Notes: generated by a model not told the origin, from the sequence alone. Counted from the first letter of the stretch, positions 28,102 through 37,330 are shown. The stretch is 64,000 nucleotides of DNA from Akkermansia muciniphila (GCA_945888375.1 CAMCZZ010000019.1:1-64000); one strand, 5' to 3'. Program-made: numbers and translations.

Positions 28102-30876
28102 ATGGCCCTGCACCCCGCCTTCCCCGCCTCGCCCTACGCCCCGCTCCTACCCGAGCACCGCTGGTTTCCGGTTGACGAAGCCCTCCGCTCCCTCGCATAC
28201 GAAAAACTTCTTCCGCCTCTCGTAGCCAATCTCCGCCGCGAGGTTTACGCTTGGCGGGCCACAGCTTACGCCGGCGCTTCCGCCACCACCCGCGCGCTGC
28301 TTACCCACTGGTTCGAAACCGAGCACCTGCTCGAAACCGCCTCCGGCACGCTCGCCCCTTTCCGTTATTACTTCGCCCAACGCGAGGCCGTCGAGACCGC
28401 CATCTGGCTCCACGAGGTTCGCCGCGCCCGCGATAAATTCGACCTCATTCGCTTCGACTCCTCCGGCTCCGTTTCCGCCGGTATGTTCGCCGAGGACTGG
28501 CCGCGCTACGTCCTCAAGCTCGCGACCGGCGCGGGCAAAACCAAGGTCCTCTCCCTCCTCATCGCCTGGTCCTACTTCCACAAACTTTACGAGCCCGACT
28601 CCGCCCTCTCGCGCAACTTCCTGCTCGTCGCGCCCAACATCATCGTGCTCGACCGCCTCCGCGCCGATTTCGACGGGCTCAAAATCTTCTTCAACGACCC
28701 CATCCTGCCCGAAAACGGCGATGCCGGTCGCAACTGGCGCGACGATTTTCAACTCACGCTCCACCTCCAGGACGATGTCCGCATCCTCCGCCCGACCGGC
28801 AACCTTTTCCTCACCAACATCCACCGCGTCTTCCTCGGCGACTACATCCCGCCCTCCCTCGAAGACGACGATCTGAGTGACTACTTCCTCGAACCCTTCG
28901 GCGACAAACCCGCCGGCAAGACCACCGATTCCTCCGCCGACCTCGGCCAGATCATCCGAGAGATCGACGAACTCGCCGTCTTCAACGACGAGGCCCACCA
29001 CATCCACGACGAGCGCATGGCGTGGTTCAAATCCATCCAGGACATCCACCACCGGATGCTCCAAAAAGACCGCCGCCTCGCCCTCCAGATCGACGTCACC
29101 GCCACCCCGCGCCACGATCGCGGCGCCATCTTCGTCCAGACCGTCTCCGACTACCCGCTCGTCGAGGCCATCCACCAAAACGTCGTCAAACACCCCATCC
29201 TGCCCGACGCCGCCAGCCGCGAGAAACTCCACGAGAAAAAGTCCGCCATTTTCTCCGAAAAATACGATGACTACCTCCGCCTCGGCGTCGAGGAGTGGAA
29301 AAAATCCTACGCCGAACACGAGAAGCTGGGCAAAAAAGCCGTCCTCTTCGTCATGGTGGACGACACCAAAAACTGCGACGACGTCGGCGCCCACCTCCAG
29401 AAAATCTGCGCCGAACTCCAGGGCGCCGTCCTCATCATCCACACCAAGAAAAACGGCGAAATCTCCGACCGCCCCGCCAACTCCAAAGACCGCGAGGAAC
29501 TCGAACTCCTCCGCCGCCAGTCCAACGAGATCGACTCCTGGAAATCCCCCTTCAAAGCCATCGTCTCCGTCCTCATGCTCAAGGAGGGCTGGGACGTGCG
29601 CAACGTCACCACCATCGTCGGCCTCCGCGCCTACGCCGCCCAATCCAACATCCTCCCCGAGCAGACCCTCGGCCGCGGCCTGCGCCGCATGTATTTCGGC
29701 TCCGACGTGAAGGAAACCGTCTCCGTCCTCGGCACACCCGCTTTCATGGATTTCGTCGAGTCCATCCATAGCGAGGGCGTCACCTTCGAGCGCGTCAGCA
29801 TGGGCGGCGACTCCACCCGACAGGATTCCCTCATCATCGAGGTCGAGACCGACAACCCCGCCAAGGACCGCGCCACCCTCGACATCTCCCTCCCGCGCCT
29901 CACCCGCCGCTACCAGCGCCAGTTCCAAGACCTCTCCGCGCTCGACCCCGCCACCTTCGGCAACGCCAAACTCCCCCTCAAGCCTTTCACCCCCGCCGAG
30001 ACGCGCGAGATTGTTTTCAAAACCATGCTCGATTCCGAGGTGCACCACACCGTGCAGCTCGACGGCACCGGCCCCGCCGACTACCGCTCCGTCGTCGGTT
30101 TCTTCGCCCGTCAGCTCGTCGCCGACCTCCGTCTCGTCGGCGGCTACGATATCCTCTACCCGCGCGTCCGCGACTTCATCCGCGACCACCTGTTCACCTC
30201 CTCCCCCCTGGGAACGCCGAGCTCCAGCTCGGCCCTTCTGCCACCCGTGTCCGTCGATCTCGAAGACCCCGTCGTCCTGCGCAACCTCTCCGAGCCCGAG
30301 GTCAACAAGGTCCTCTTCGACGCCTTTAAGACCGCGATCAACACCCTCACCCTCCGCGACTCCGGCCCCGCCGCGCCCGAGGCCTCCGGCCCCCGCCACC
30401 GCCTCAGCGACACCCGCCCCTTCCGCACCGAGCACCGCCCCTGGGTCGCCGCCAAGAAATCCGTCTTCAACCGCATCGTGGGCGAGGCCCACGCCGGCGG
30501 CCTCGAGCTCTCCTTCGCCGCCTTCCTCGAAACCGCCCCCGACGTCCAAGCCTTCGCCAAGAACTACCTGGCCGTCGGTTTCCGTCTCGACTACGTCCGC
30601 GCCGACGGCGACCTCTCCACCTACACGCCCGACTTCATCGTCCGCACCGCCGACCGCACCGTCTGGCTGGTCGAGACCAAGGGCCGCGAAGAGCTCGACC
30701 TTCCGCAAAAAATGGCCCGCCTCCGCCAGTGGTGCGCCGACGCCACCACCGCCGACGCCGCCCTCACCCCGCCCGTGCGTTACGACTTCGTCTTCGTTGA
30801 CCAAGCCGGCTTCGAGAAACACCCGCCCGCCACCTTCGCCGGCCTCGCCGCCGCGTTCACGGAATACCGAGCCTAA
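28102..30876 (+). CDS. DEAD/DEAH helicase-nuclease, type III-like restriction subunit (Res)
   Basis: A 924-residue SF2 ATPase fused to a nuclease. Walker A TGAGKT is at 142-147, DEAH at 296-299, motif III-like VTATP near 330, and motif VI-like GRGLRR near 525. The C-terminus holds a PD-(D/E)xK site: PD at 843-844 and ETK at 858-860 (catalytic-type D844, E858, K860). This matches type III restriction subunits, which translocate or slide on DNA and cut it, acting with a Mod methyltransferase. It begins 42 bp after the E1 gene and is the first gene of the defence cluster, with a DUF3800 gene 10 bp downstream. Whether it needs the downstream methyltransferase is inferred from context. Confidence 0.9.
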   Translation: MALHPAFPASPYAPLLPEHRWFPVDEALRSLAYEKLLPPLVANLRREVYAWRATAYAGASATTRALLTHWFETEHLLETASGTLAPFRYYFAQREAVETAIWLHEVRRARDKFDLIRFDSSGSVSAGMFAEDWPRYVLKLATGAGKTKVLSLLIAWSYFHKLYEPDSALSRNFLLVAPNIIVLDRLRADFDGLKIFFNDPILPENGDAGRNWRDDFQLTLHLQDDVRILRPTGNLFLTNIHRVFLGDYIPPSLEDDDLSDYFLEPFGDKPAGKTTDSSADLGQIIREIDELAVFNDEAHHIHDERMAWFKSIQDIHHRMLQKDRRLALQIDVTATPRHDRGAIFVQTVSDYPLVEAIHQNVVKHPILPDAASREKLHEKKSAIFSEKYDDYLRLGVEEWKKSYAEHEKLGKKAVLFVMVDDTKNCDDVGAHLQKICAELQGAVLIIHTKKNGEISDRPANSKDREELELLRRQSNEIDSWKSPFKAIVSVLMLKEGWDVRNVTTIVGLRAYAAQSNILPEQTLGRGLRRMYFGSDVKETVSVLGTPAFMDFVESIHSEGVTFERVSMGGDSTRQDSLIIEVETDNPAKDRATLDISLPRLTRRYQRQFQDLSALDPATFGNAKLPLKPFTPAETREIVFKTMLDSEVHHTVQLDGTGPADYRSVVGFFARQLVADLRLVGGYDILYPRVRDFIRDHLFTSSPLGTPSSSSALLPPVSVDLEDPVVLRNLSEPEVNKVLFDAFKTAINTLTLRDSGPAAPEASGPRHRLSDTRPFRTEHRPWVAAKKSVFNRIVGEAHAGGLELSFAAFLETAPDVQAFAKNYLAVGFRLDYVRADGDLSTYTPDFIVRTADRTVWLVETKGREELDLPQKMARLRQWCADATTADAALTPPVRYDFVFVDQAGFEKHPPATFAGLAAAFTEYRA

Positions 30877-30886
30877 AGGCGCATCC

Positions 30887-31756
30887 ATGCACCTGGTCTA
30901 CTACGACGAATCCGGCGACGACGGCTTTCCGGCCGTGGCCTCTCCGCTTTTCGTCCTCGCCGCCGTCTATTGCCCCGACGGCGATTGGCGCCCGAATTTC
31001 GACGCCGTTCAGGCTTTCCGCCGCACGCTCGCCCACGAAGGTCTCCTTCCCTTCGACCTCGAACTCCACACCCGCGAACTCATCCTCAATAAAAATCCCT
31101 ACGCCCCGCACCGCATGCCCGACGTGCAGCGCTTGCTCATCATCGACCGTTTCTGCGCCCTTGTCGCCCGCTTGCAGCTTCGCTGCGTCGTGACCGCCGT
31201 CGTGAAACCGTGGGTGCGTGCCGCCGAGTTCGACGTTTTGGATCGCGCCCTGTCCTACTCCATTAACCGCATCGAGCTCGACCTCGGCGGAGGCGTCGCC
31301 CACCGCTACCTCGCCATCACCGACCAAGGCCGTGTCGCCAAAATGCGCCAGACCACCCGGTGCATGCAGCGAATAAACTACCTGCCCTCCCTGTTCGGCT
31401 CAGATTCCTACCGGCGCGAGGTTCGCGGCCTCATTGAAGATCCCCTGCCCAAGGATTCGCGAGAATCCCACTTCATCCAGATCGCCGACCTCCTCGCCTG
31501 CCTCTTTTCCTTCCGCGCCGCGCTCGAGACCGGCGTGGCCGCCCTCCCGCGCCGCGCCCCCGTCGAGCTTACCCCCGCCCGCATCGACGCCTGGCTGCAA
31601 ACCCTGCGCCCCGTGCTCAATCTCAAGGCCAGCAAGAAGCACCCCGAAGGCCTCGTCCTCATCCCTCAAAGTTCCGCAAACGACAAAGCGCCGACCCCTT
31701 GCGGAGCCGACGCCTTGAAAGTTACACCACCGACCGGCCATACAGCCGTTGAGTAG
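30887..31756 (+). CDS. DUF3800 domain protein
   Basis: A 289-residue protein that begins MHLVYYDESGDDGF, the DUF3800 hallmark, with acidic D7 and E8. Later come TDQGR and HFIQIADLLAC, whose Asp fits the RNase H-like acidic-site pattern of this family. DUF3800 genes are often found near restriction and other defence genes; a nuclease role is suggested by fold, not shown. It is set 10 bp after the Res gene and 54 bp before the methyltransferase, so the three are probably one transcript. The last roughly 35 residues are Pro/Thr-rich and likely disordered. Confidence 0.85.
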   Translation: MHLVYYDESGDDGFPAVASPLFVLAAVYCPDGDWRPNFDAVQAFRRTLAHEGLLPFDLELHTRELILNKNPYAPHRMPDVQRLLIIDRFCALVARLQLRCVVTAVVKPWVRAAEFDVLDRALSYSINRIELDLGGGVAHRYLAITDQGRVAKMRQTTRCMQRINYLPSLFGSDSYRREVRGLIEDPLPKDSRESHFIQIADLLACLFSFRAALETGVAALPRRAPVELTPARIDAWLQTLRPVLNLKASKKHPEGLVLIPQSSANDKAPTPCGADALKVTPPTGHTAVE

Positions 31757-31810
31757 TTCGCCGCTAACCAGACACACTCACCCTCGCTTTTCCAGATTTT
31801 TCTCCGACCC

Positions 31811-34129
31811 ATGTCCCGCCCTCCTTCTTCCGAACGCTACGAACTCTCCGAGCAGGAGAAGCGCAACCTCACCGCCCTCATCCAGGCCGGCAAACCCCTG
31901 CCCGAGCGCTACCGCTTCCTTCTCTTCGACGACAAACGCGAGGTCGAGCTCACCTGGGCTGGCAAAACCCGCGACGTCTGCACCGCCGTCCTCCCCTTCC
32001 AAACCCTCGAACACATCGACGAACCCCGCAAAGAGGCCAAAGCCGCCGACGAACTCGCCATCGACACCGGCGGCCGTCAGGTGAAGGGCTGGACCAACAA
32101 ACTCATCTGGGGCGACAACAAGCTCATCCTCTCCTCCCTCAAATCCGGCGCCCTCCGCCGCCAGATCGAGGACGCCGGCGGCCTCAAACTGATTTATATA
32201 GATCCACCCTTCGACGTCGGCGCCGACTTCTCCATGGACATCGAGATCGGCGGCGAAACTTTTCATAAAGAGCCGAATATCCTGGAGCAAATCGCCTACC
32301 GCGACACCTGGGGCCGCGGCGCGGATTCGTTCATTGCGATGATTTATGAAAGGCTGATTTTGATGAAGGATTTGATGACTGCCGACGCGAGCATCTACGT
32401 TCACTGCGATTGGCGGGTGAACAGCCATATCCGCTTGGCCATGGGTGAGATTTTCGGCGCTAAGAATTTCCGTAACGAACTCATTCGTATAAAATGTAAC
32501 CCCAAGAACTACACCACATCGAGCTTCGGTAATATTTACGATAACATCCTGTTCTTCACGAAATCCGAAACAACCACCCTGAATCGGATTTACGATGAGC
32601 GAGACGATGAACAGTCAGCCGACGACTTCCCGCAAATCGAAGTAGGCACAGGACGCCGTTACACAACTGTCGCGCTTCACGCTAAAGGTATACGAAATGG
32701 CCCAACAGGAGACGCATGGAGAGGCATAAAACCGCCTTCTGGACGTCATTGGGCATTCATTCCCGCCACCTTGGATCAATTGGATGCCGACGGATTAGTG
32801 GAGTGGTCGTCCTCTGGAAACCCACGACTTAAACGCTACGCAGACCAAGATGAGGGCAAAGCCGTGCAAACCATTTGGGAATATAAAGATCCCGGTGACC
32901 GCTCCGCTGATTATGCGACCCAGAAACCCGAAGCCCTGCTCGAACGCATCATCCAAGCCTCCAGCAACCCCGGCGACCTCGTCGCCGACTTTTTTTGCGG
33001 TTCCGGCACCACCGCCGCCGTGGCCGAAAAGCTCGGTCGCAAGTGGATCGCCACCGATCTCGGCAAATTCGGCATCCACACCACCCGCAAGCGCCTCATC
33101 GGCGTGCAGCGCGAACTCAAAGCCGCCGGCAAAGACTTTCGCGCTTTCGAGGTGCTCAACCTCGGCCGCTACGAACGCCAGGCCTACCTCAACCTCCCCG
33201 GCAACCTCACCGCCAAAAAGAAGGCCGAAGCCCTCGCCCGCAAGGAGCGCGAATTCCGCGACCTCATCCTCCGCGCCTACCGCGCCGCCCCGCTGGAAAA
33301 CGAGCCCTTCTTCCACGGCCAGCACGCCGGCCGCCTCGTCGTCGTCGGCCCCATCAACCTGCCTTTCGGCCGTCTCTTCATCGAGGAAGTCATCACCGAG
33401 TGCCGCAAACGCGGGGCCAGCCGGGCCGACATCCTCGCCTTCGAATTCGAGATGGGCCTCTTCCCCGCCGTCCTCGCCGAGTCCAAGGCCAAGGGCATCG
33501 ACCTCGCCCCCAAGACCATCCCGCCCGAGGTTTTCGACAAACGCGCGGTGGACAAAGGCCAGGTCCGCTTCGCCGACGTCGCCTACATCGAGGCCACCCC
33601 CCGCTACGATAAAAAAGACAAGCTCACCGTCGCACTCGAACTCACCGATTTCTCGGTCTATTACAGCCAAGGCTTCGTCGATGCCGTCACCGCCGAGCTC
33701 AAAGAGGGCAAAAGCGAGGTCGTCTGCCACGCCGGCAAGCTCATCAAGATCAACAAAGACAAACAGGGCATCGTCACCCAGGACATCCTCACCAAAAAGT
33801 GGACCGACTGGGTGGACTACTGGGCGGTCGATTTTAACTACGAAAGCCGCAAGGAGATCATCAAAGTCCCGCGCAACTTCGGCGTTTCCGGCGAGTTGCC
33901 CGGCGTCGCCACCGCCGACGGCCAGTTCATCGACTTCGAGGAACAGTGGACGGGCAATTACATCTTCGAAAACGAGTGGCAGAGCTTCCGCACCCGCCAA
34001 ACCCGCGACCTCGAACTCCGCACTGTCGCTCACACCTACGCCAAACCCGGCCGCTACACCGTCGCCATCAAGGTCATCGACATCTTCGGCAACGACACGA
34101 TGACCCTCGTGCCGGTTACGGTTGGCTAA
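31811..34129 (+). CDS. beta-class DNA methyltransferase, type III Mod-like, with C-terminal extension
   Basis: A 772-residue N6-adenine or N4-cytosine methyltransferase. Motif IV DPPF is at 131-134 and motif I DFFCGSGTT at 393-401, so the order is beta-class, as in type III Mod proteins. Residues about 220-370, between these motifs, are the expected target-recognition region, and the DNA there is clearly poorer in GC than its flanks. Residues about 430-740 are an extension not typical of classic Mod, and the last roughly 40 (YAKPGRYTVAIKVIDIFGND) resemble a PKD-type beta fold. Expected to protect host DNA from the Res nuclease. Target sequence unknown. Confidence 0.9.
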   Translation: MSRPPSSERYELSEQEKRNLTALIQAGKPLPERYRFLLFDDKREVELTWAGKTRDVCTAVLPFQTLEHIDEPRKEAKAADELAIDTGGRQVKGWTNKLIWGDNKLILSSLKSGALRRQIEDAGGLKLIYIDPPFDVGADFSMDIEIGGETFHKEPNILEQIAYRDTWGRGADSFIAMIYERLILMKDLMTADASIYVHCDWRVNSHIRLAMGEIFGAKNFRNELIRIKCNPKNYTTSSFGNIYDNILFFTKSETTTLNRIYDERDDEQSADDFPQIEVGTGRRYTTVALHAKGIRNGPTGDAWRGIKPPSGRHWAFIPATLDQLDADGLVEWSSSGNPRLKRYADQDEGKAVQTIWEYKDPGDRSADYATQKPEALLERIIQASSNPGDLVADFFCGSGTTAAVAEKLGRKWIATDLGKFGIHTTRKRLIGVQRELKAAGKDFRAFEVLNLGRYERQAYLNLPGNLTAKKKAEALARKEREFRDLILRAYRAAPLENEPFFHGQHAGRLVVVGPINLPFGRLFIEEVITECRKRGASRADILAFEFEMGLFPAVLAESKAKGIDLAPKTIPPEVFDKRAVDKGQVRFADVAYIEATPRYDKKDKLTVALELTDFSVYYSQGFVDAVTAELKEGKSEVVCHAGKLIKINKDKQGIVTQDILTKKWTDWVDYWAVDFNYESRKEIIKVPRNFGVSGELPGVATADGQFIDFEEQWTGNYIFENEWQSFRTRQTRDLELRTVAHTYAKPGRYTVAIKVIDIFGNDTMTLVPVTVG

Positions 34130-34144
34130 TTAACAAACTCAAAA

Positions 34145-35689
34145 ATGCCATATTTAAAGAAAGACGTAGAGGCCCTCCTGAAATTAATGTATTTTGGGGA
34201 TTCTGTAGCAGAAACCGATGACTTACTAGAAGCCGCCAAAATAGAAACATCTACCTTTGATGAGCTAATAAGGGATAACGTAGACTTGATACCAGGAACC
34301 AAAGGGTCTGGGAAAAGCGCATTATTTAGAATTGTAACAGAGTTCCTTCCGGGAGTTTTATTCGAGCACAACAGAGTTGTAATCGCTCATGGTGTCCAAC
34401 GGCACGGAGACTCGGTCTTTCACGCATTTCGCGATCAATTTGATAAATTTGATGAAAATCAATTCGTCGAATTTTGGTGCATATATTTAATCTCACTCGC
34501 GCACGAGCACTTCATCAAAGGCAAGCGCTACAGTGATTCCCTATCTTCCGCAAAAAAAGAAATCAAAGATTTCAAAGAAGCGTGTTTTCGAGCGAGGGTG
34601 CCTGAAATCGACAAGCCCAAATCTTTGGCAGAAGTCCTTGAATGGGTCATCCAAGTAGTTAAGTCGAATGCCCCCAAGTTATCTTATGAGATGCCGGACA
34701 ATACAGGGACGTTTGCATTGGATCTTTTCGGAAACCCTGCTGGATCAAATCCAGATTCCAGCAACAAGAAAGATAATAAAAAAATCACAGATGGGCTTCC
34801 ATTTTACGCGAATGAAATAAAAGAAAAACTAGAAGCTATTTTAACAAAAACAAATCTCAGCGTATGGCTAATGATAGATCGCCTAGATGAGATTTTCCCA
34901 AGAAGATCTGATCTCGAAAGAAAGGCCTTAAGAGGCCTTCTTCGCGCAACGAGAACATTTCAGTCAAAACGTATTCGAGTTAAAATATTTCTGCGTGATG
35001 ACATGCTAGAAAATCTGGTGTCTGGTGAGGGATTCACGGCATTAAGCCACGTCACATCTCGACAAGCAGATAGGCTCGAATGGACTACCGATCAGATATT
35101 AGCTCTAATTATTCGACGAATATTCGTCAACCAAAAGCTCAAGGAGTTTTTCGATGTAGACGAAGAAAAACTAAAGAAATCAAAAGATTACAGAGTGGAG
35201 CTTTTTAATAAATTATTCCCACCACAAGTGCATGGTGGTCCCAATCAAAGCAGCACAATCAATTGGATAGTAAGTCGGCTATCTGATGGCCGCGGAGTCG
35301 TCACCCCACGAGACGTGATTGATTTATTATCAAAAGCAAAACAGCACCATTGCGACGACATTACATCAAATAGCGATGGTCATACAGCCCATTTTTTCGA
35401 TTCCGCGTCCATAATTTACGGGCTAGAAGAAGTATCAAAAAAGAAAAGAGATACATACTTAAAAGCTGAATTTCCGCATATCTGGAAATATATCGAAAAG
35501 TTTGAAGGCGGCAAGACAGGCTATACAGAAGCCGCTTTGAAAAAAATAATCGGTTCAAACCACCAAGAAGTCACCAAGGACTTAATGGCGATTGGTTTTA
35601 TGGCTAAAAAGAAAAAAGGAGGTGCCTATATTTATTGGATACCTTATTTATATAGGAAGGCCTTAGACTTAAGCCAAGGAAATGAATAA
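34145..35689 (+). CDS. P-loop ATPase (Sll1717-like family), AT-rich
   Basis: A 514-residue protein with Walker A GTKGSGKS (51-58) and a Walker B-like LMIDRLDE (about 242-249), in a KAP/STAND-like P-loop arrangement. The family of the cyanobacterial Sll1717 protein fits best. The N-terminus (YLKKDVEALLKLMYFGDSVAE) and C-terminal basic region (MAKKKKGGAYIYW, a winged-helix-like end) are recognisable as ordered. Its base composition is visibly AT-rich, with many A-ending codons, unlike every neighbour, so it was probably acquired separately. It starts 15 bp after the methyltransferase. No biochemical role can be given; in this context a sensor or effector ATPase of defence is inferred. Confidence 0.8.
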   Translation: MPYLKKDVEALLKLMYFGDSVAETDDLLEAAKIETSTFDELIRDNVDLIPGTKGSGKSALFRIVTEFLPGVLFEHNRVVIAHGVQRHGDSVFHAFRDQFDKFDENQFVEFWCIYLISLAHEHFIKGKRYSDSLSSAKKEIKDFKEACFRARVPEIDKPKSLAEVLEWVIQVVKSNAPKLSYEMPDNTGTFALDLFGNPAGSNPDSSNKKDNKKITDGLPFYANEIKEKLEAILTKTNLSVWLMIDRLDEIFPRRSDLERKALRGLLRATRTFQSKRIRVKIFLRDDMLENLVSGEGFTALSHVTSRQADRLEWTTDQILALIIRRIFVNQKLKEFFDVDEEKLKKSKDYRVELFNKLFPPQVHGGPNQSSTINWIVSRLSDGRGVVTPRDVIDLLSKAKQHHCDDITSNSDGHTAHFFDSASIIYGLEEVSKKKRDTYLKAEFPHIWKYIEKFEGGKTGYTEAALKKIIGSNHQEVTKDLMAIGFMAKKKKGGAYIYWIPYLYRKALDLSQGNE

Positions 35690-35707
35690 TTATTCCAAAA
35701 CTTAAAT

Positions 35708-36706
35708 ATGAGCACAAACGCATGGATGGTCCGCGCCGGTGAAGGAGGCTCTTTAATTGAAGAGTTCGCGAAAGGCGTGGTCGCGGTCGGTTGGCACGAA
35801 CTGGGTCAATGGCAGGCCGCCAACATGGCGGAACTGCGCGACCAACTCGCTAAGGTGTATCCCGATCAAAAATCCGGCGCATGGCAAAATGCCGCCTCGG
35901 TCCTTTGGCGCTTCGTTCACACCCTCAAAGTCGGCGACGCGATAGTAACCTTTGATCGACAGCGTCGCGAATACTGGCTCGGCGAAATCACTGGCGACTA
36001 TCGCTACGAGCCGGGCAAGGTGCCCGAGCATCCTCATATCCGTTCGGTCAAATGGGCCGGGCGTGTCTCGCGCGATCTTCTTAAAGTGGATTCGCGCAAC
36101 TCTCTTGGCAGCACCCTCACCCTCTTCGTTGTGAGCGACGAAACTCTACAAGATCTCAAAACTGCCGCGACCAGCAAGACCACCGTGGAAGCCCCGGGCG
36201 GCCTGACTGACAAAAAAGAGCAACTCGACCAGTCTAACCGCGACGTGGAGGAGGCGTCCCGCGAGTTGATCGAGGACCGCATTCTCCAACTCGATCCCTA
36301 CGACATGCAGGAGTTGATCGCCGCCGTCCTCCGCGCCATGGGCTACCGCACCCGCGTCTCCCCGCCCGGCTCAGACCGCGGCGTGGACGTGCTTGCTTCG
36401 CCCGACGGCCTCGGTCTGCAAGAGCCGCGCATCAAAGTGGAAGTGAAGCATCGCCCCAATACAGCCATCGGCTCCCAAGACGTCCGTAGTTTCATCGGCA
36501 GCCTCCGCACAGGCGACCGCGCACTCTACGTGAGCACCGGCGGTTTCTCCAAAGAAGCCAAATACGAAGCCGAACGCGCCAACCACCCCATCACCTTGAT
36601 CGACCTCGCCGATCTGGCCGGCTTGGTGACCGATTACTACGAGCAATTCGACTCCACGGGTCGCGCACTGATTCCTCTCAAGAAAATCTACCGCCCGGCG
36701 GACTGA
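35708..36706 (+). CDS. Mrr-type restriction endonuclease with N-terminal PUA/EVE-like domain
   Basis: A 332-residue protein. Residues 1-120 (WMVRAGEGGSLIEEF, VVAVGWHELG, GDAIVTFDR) resemble the PUA/EVE-like N-terminal domains used by modification-dependent restriction proteins to read altered bases. Residues about 205-330 are an Mrr_cat nuclease: DRGVD (D227) followed by EVK (E245, K247), the PD-(D/E)xK core, with SFIGSLRTGDRALYVSTGGFS. It starts 18 bp after the ATPase gene and ends the cluster. A modification-dependent cut of foreign DNA is the likely role, by domain architecture only. Confidence 0.87.
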   Translation: MSTNAWMVRAGEGGSLIEEFAKGVVAVGWHELGQWQAANMAELRDQLAKVYPDQKSGAWQNAASVLWRFVHTLKVGDAIVTFDRQRREYWLGEITGDYRYEPGKVPEHPHIRSVKWAGRVSRDLLKVDSRNSLGSTLTLFVVSDETLQDLKTAATSKTTVEAPGGLTDKKEQLDQSNRDVEEASRELIEDRILQLDPYDMQELIAAVLRAMGYRTRVSPPGSDRGVDVLASPDGLGLQEPRIKVEVKHRPNTAIGSQDVRSFIGSLRTGDRALYVSTGGFSKEAKYEAERANHPITLIDLADLAGLVTDYYEQFDSTGRALIPLKKIYRPAD

Positions 36707-36809
36707 AACGGGGTAACCTCCCCTTCTCACCCCTACGCCCTGTCCTATTTCTTTCAGCTCTCACTTTAGCTCTCCTATCTACCTAACGCCAGCCGCCGCC
36801 CCTCCCCTC

Positions 36810-37310
36810 ATGCACCACCTCCCCGACTCCCGCTGGGCCGCCATCAAGCTCTTCGCCATGGACGTCGATGGCATCCTCACCGACGGCACTGTCCACATCT
36901 CCTCCGACGGCACCGAGACCAAGCAGTTCTCCATCCTCGACGGCATGGGGCTCGTTCGCCTCGCCAAACACGGCATAGCCACCGCTTGGATCAGCGGCCG
37001 CCCCTCCGGCGCCACCACCGCCCGCGCCACCGAGCTAAAAATCCCCCACCTCGTCCAGGGCCGCACCGATAAACTCGACGCCCTCCAGGAACTCGCCGCC
37101 CAGCTCGACCTCGGCCACGATCAGATCGTTTACATGGGTGACGACGATATCGACGCCCCCGCCATCCAATGGGCCGGCCTCGGCGTGACCGTCCCCGACG
37201 CCATGCCCGCCGCCCTCGCCGCCGCCGACTATCTCACCGCCCGCCCCGCCGGCCGCGGGGCCGTGCGCGAAGTGTGTGAACATATCCTGCGCGCCAAGAG
37301 TCTCAGCTAG
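36810..37310 (+). CDS. kdsC: 3-deoxy-D-manno-octulosonate 8-phosphate phosphatase (KdsC)
   Basis: A 166-residue C0-type HAD phosphatase. Catalytic DVDGILTDG (DxDxT/V motif) near residue 18, the second motif SGRPSG, Lys of motif III in TDKLDAL, and motif IV YMGDDDIDAP. KdsC releases phosphate to give KDO for LPS inner core. The downstream LptC-like, lptA and lptB genes support an LPS role. Starts ATG at 36810; a second in-frame ATG (MDVDG) is inside the motif and less likely. Confidence 0.92.
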   Translation: MHHLPDSRWAAIKLFAMDVDGILTDGTVHISSDGTETKQFSILDGMGLVRLAKHGIATAWISGRPSGATTARATELKIPHLVQGRTDKLDALQELAAQLDLGHDQIVYMGDDDIDAPAIQWAGLGVTVPDAMPAALAAADYLTARPAGRGAVREVCEHILRAKSLS

Positions 37311-37330
37311 GTCACCCGCTTCTTACCATC

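Noticed and set aside
28147-30888. Long open frame on the minus strand opposite the Res gene (over 900 codons)
   Set aside because: It is a mirror of the real gene caused by GC-rich third positions (Gly/Val/Glu-rich shadow); the plus-strand protein has clear helicase and nuclease motifs.
28102-36706. CRISPR array or Cas genes in the accessory region
   Set aside because: No regularly spaced direct repeats and no Cas-like motif was found in this region or elsewhere in the window.
28060-36809. Integrative element boundaries (integrase, att sites, tRNA insertion) around the defence genes
   Set aside because: No recombinase, direct repeat or tRNA was seen at either end; the island is bounded directly by the E1 gene and kdsC.
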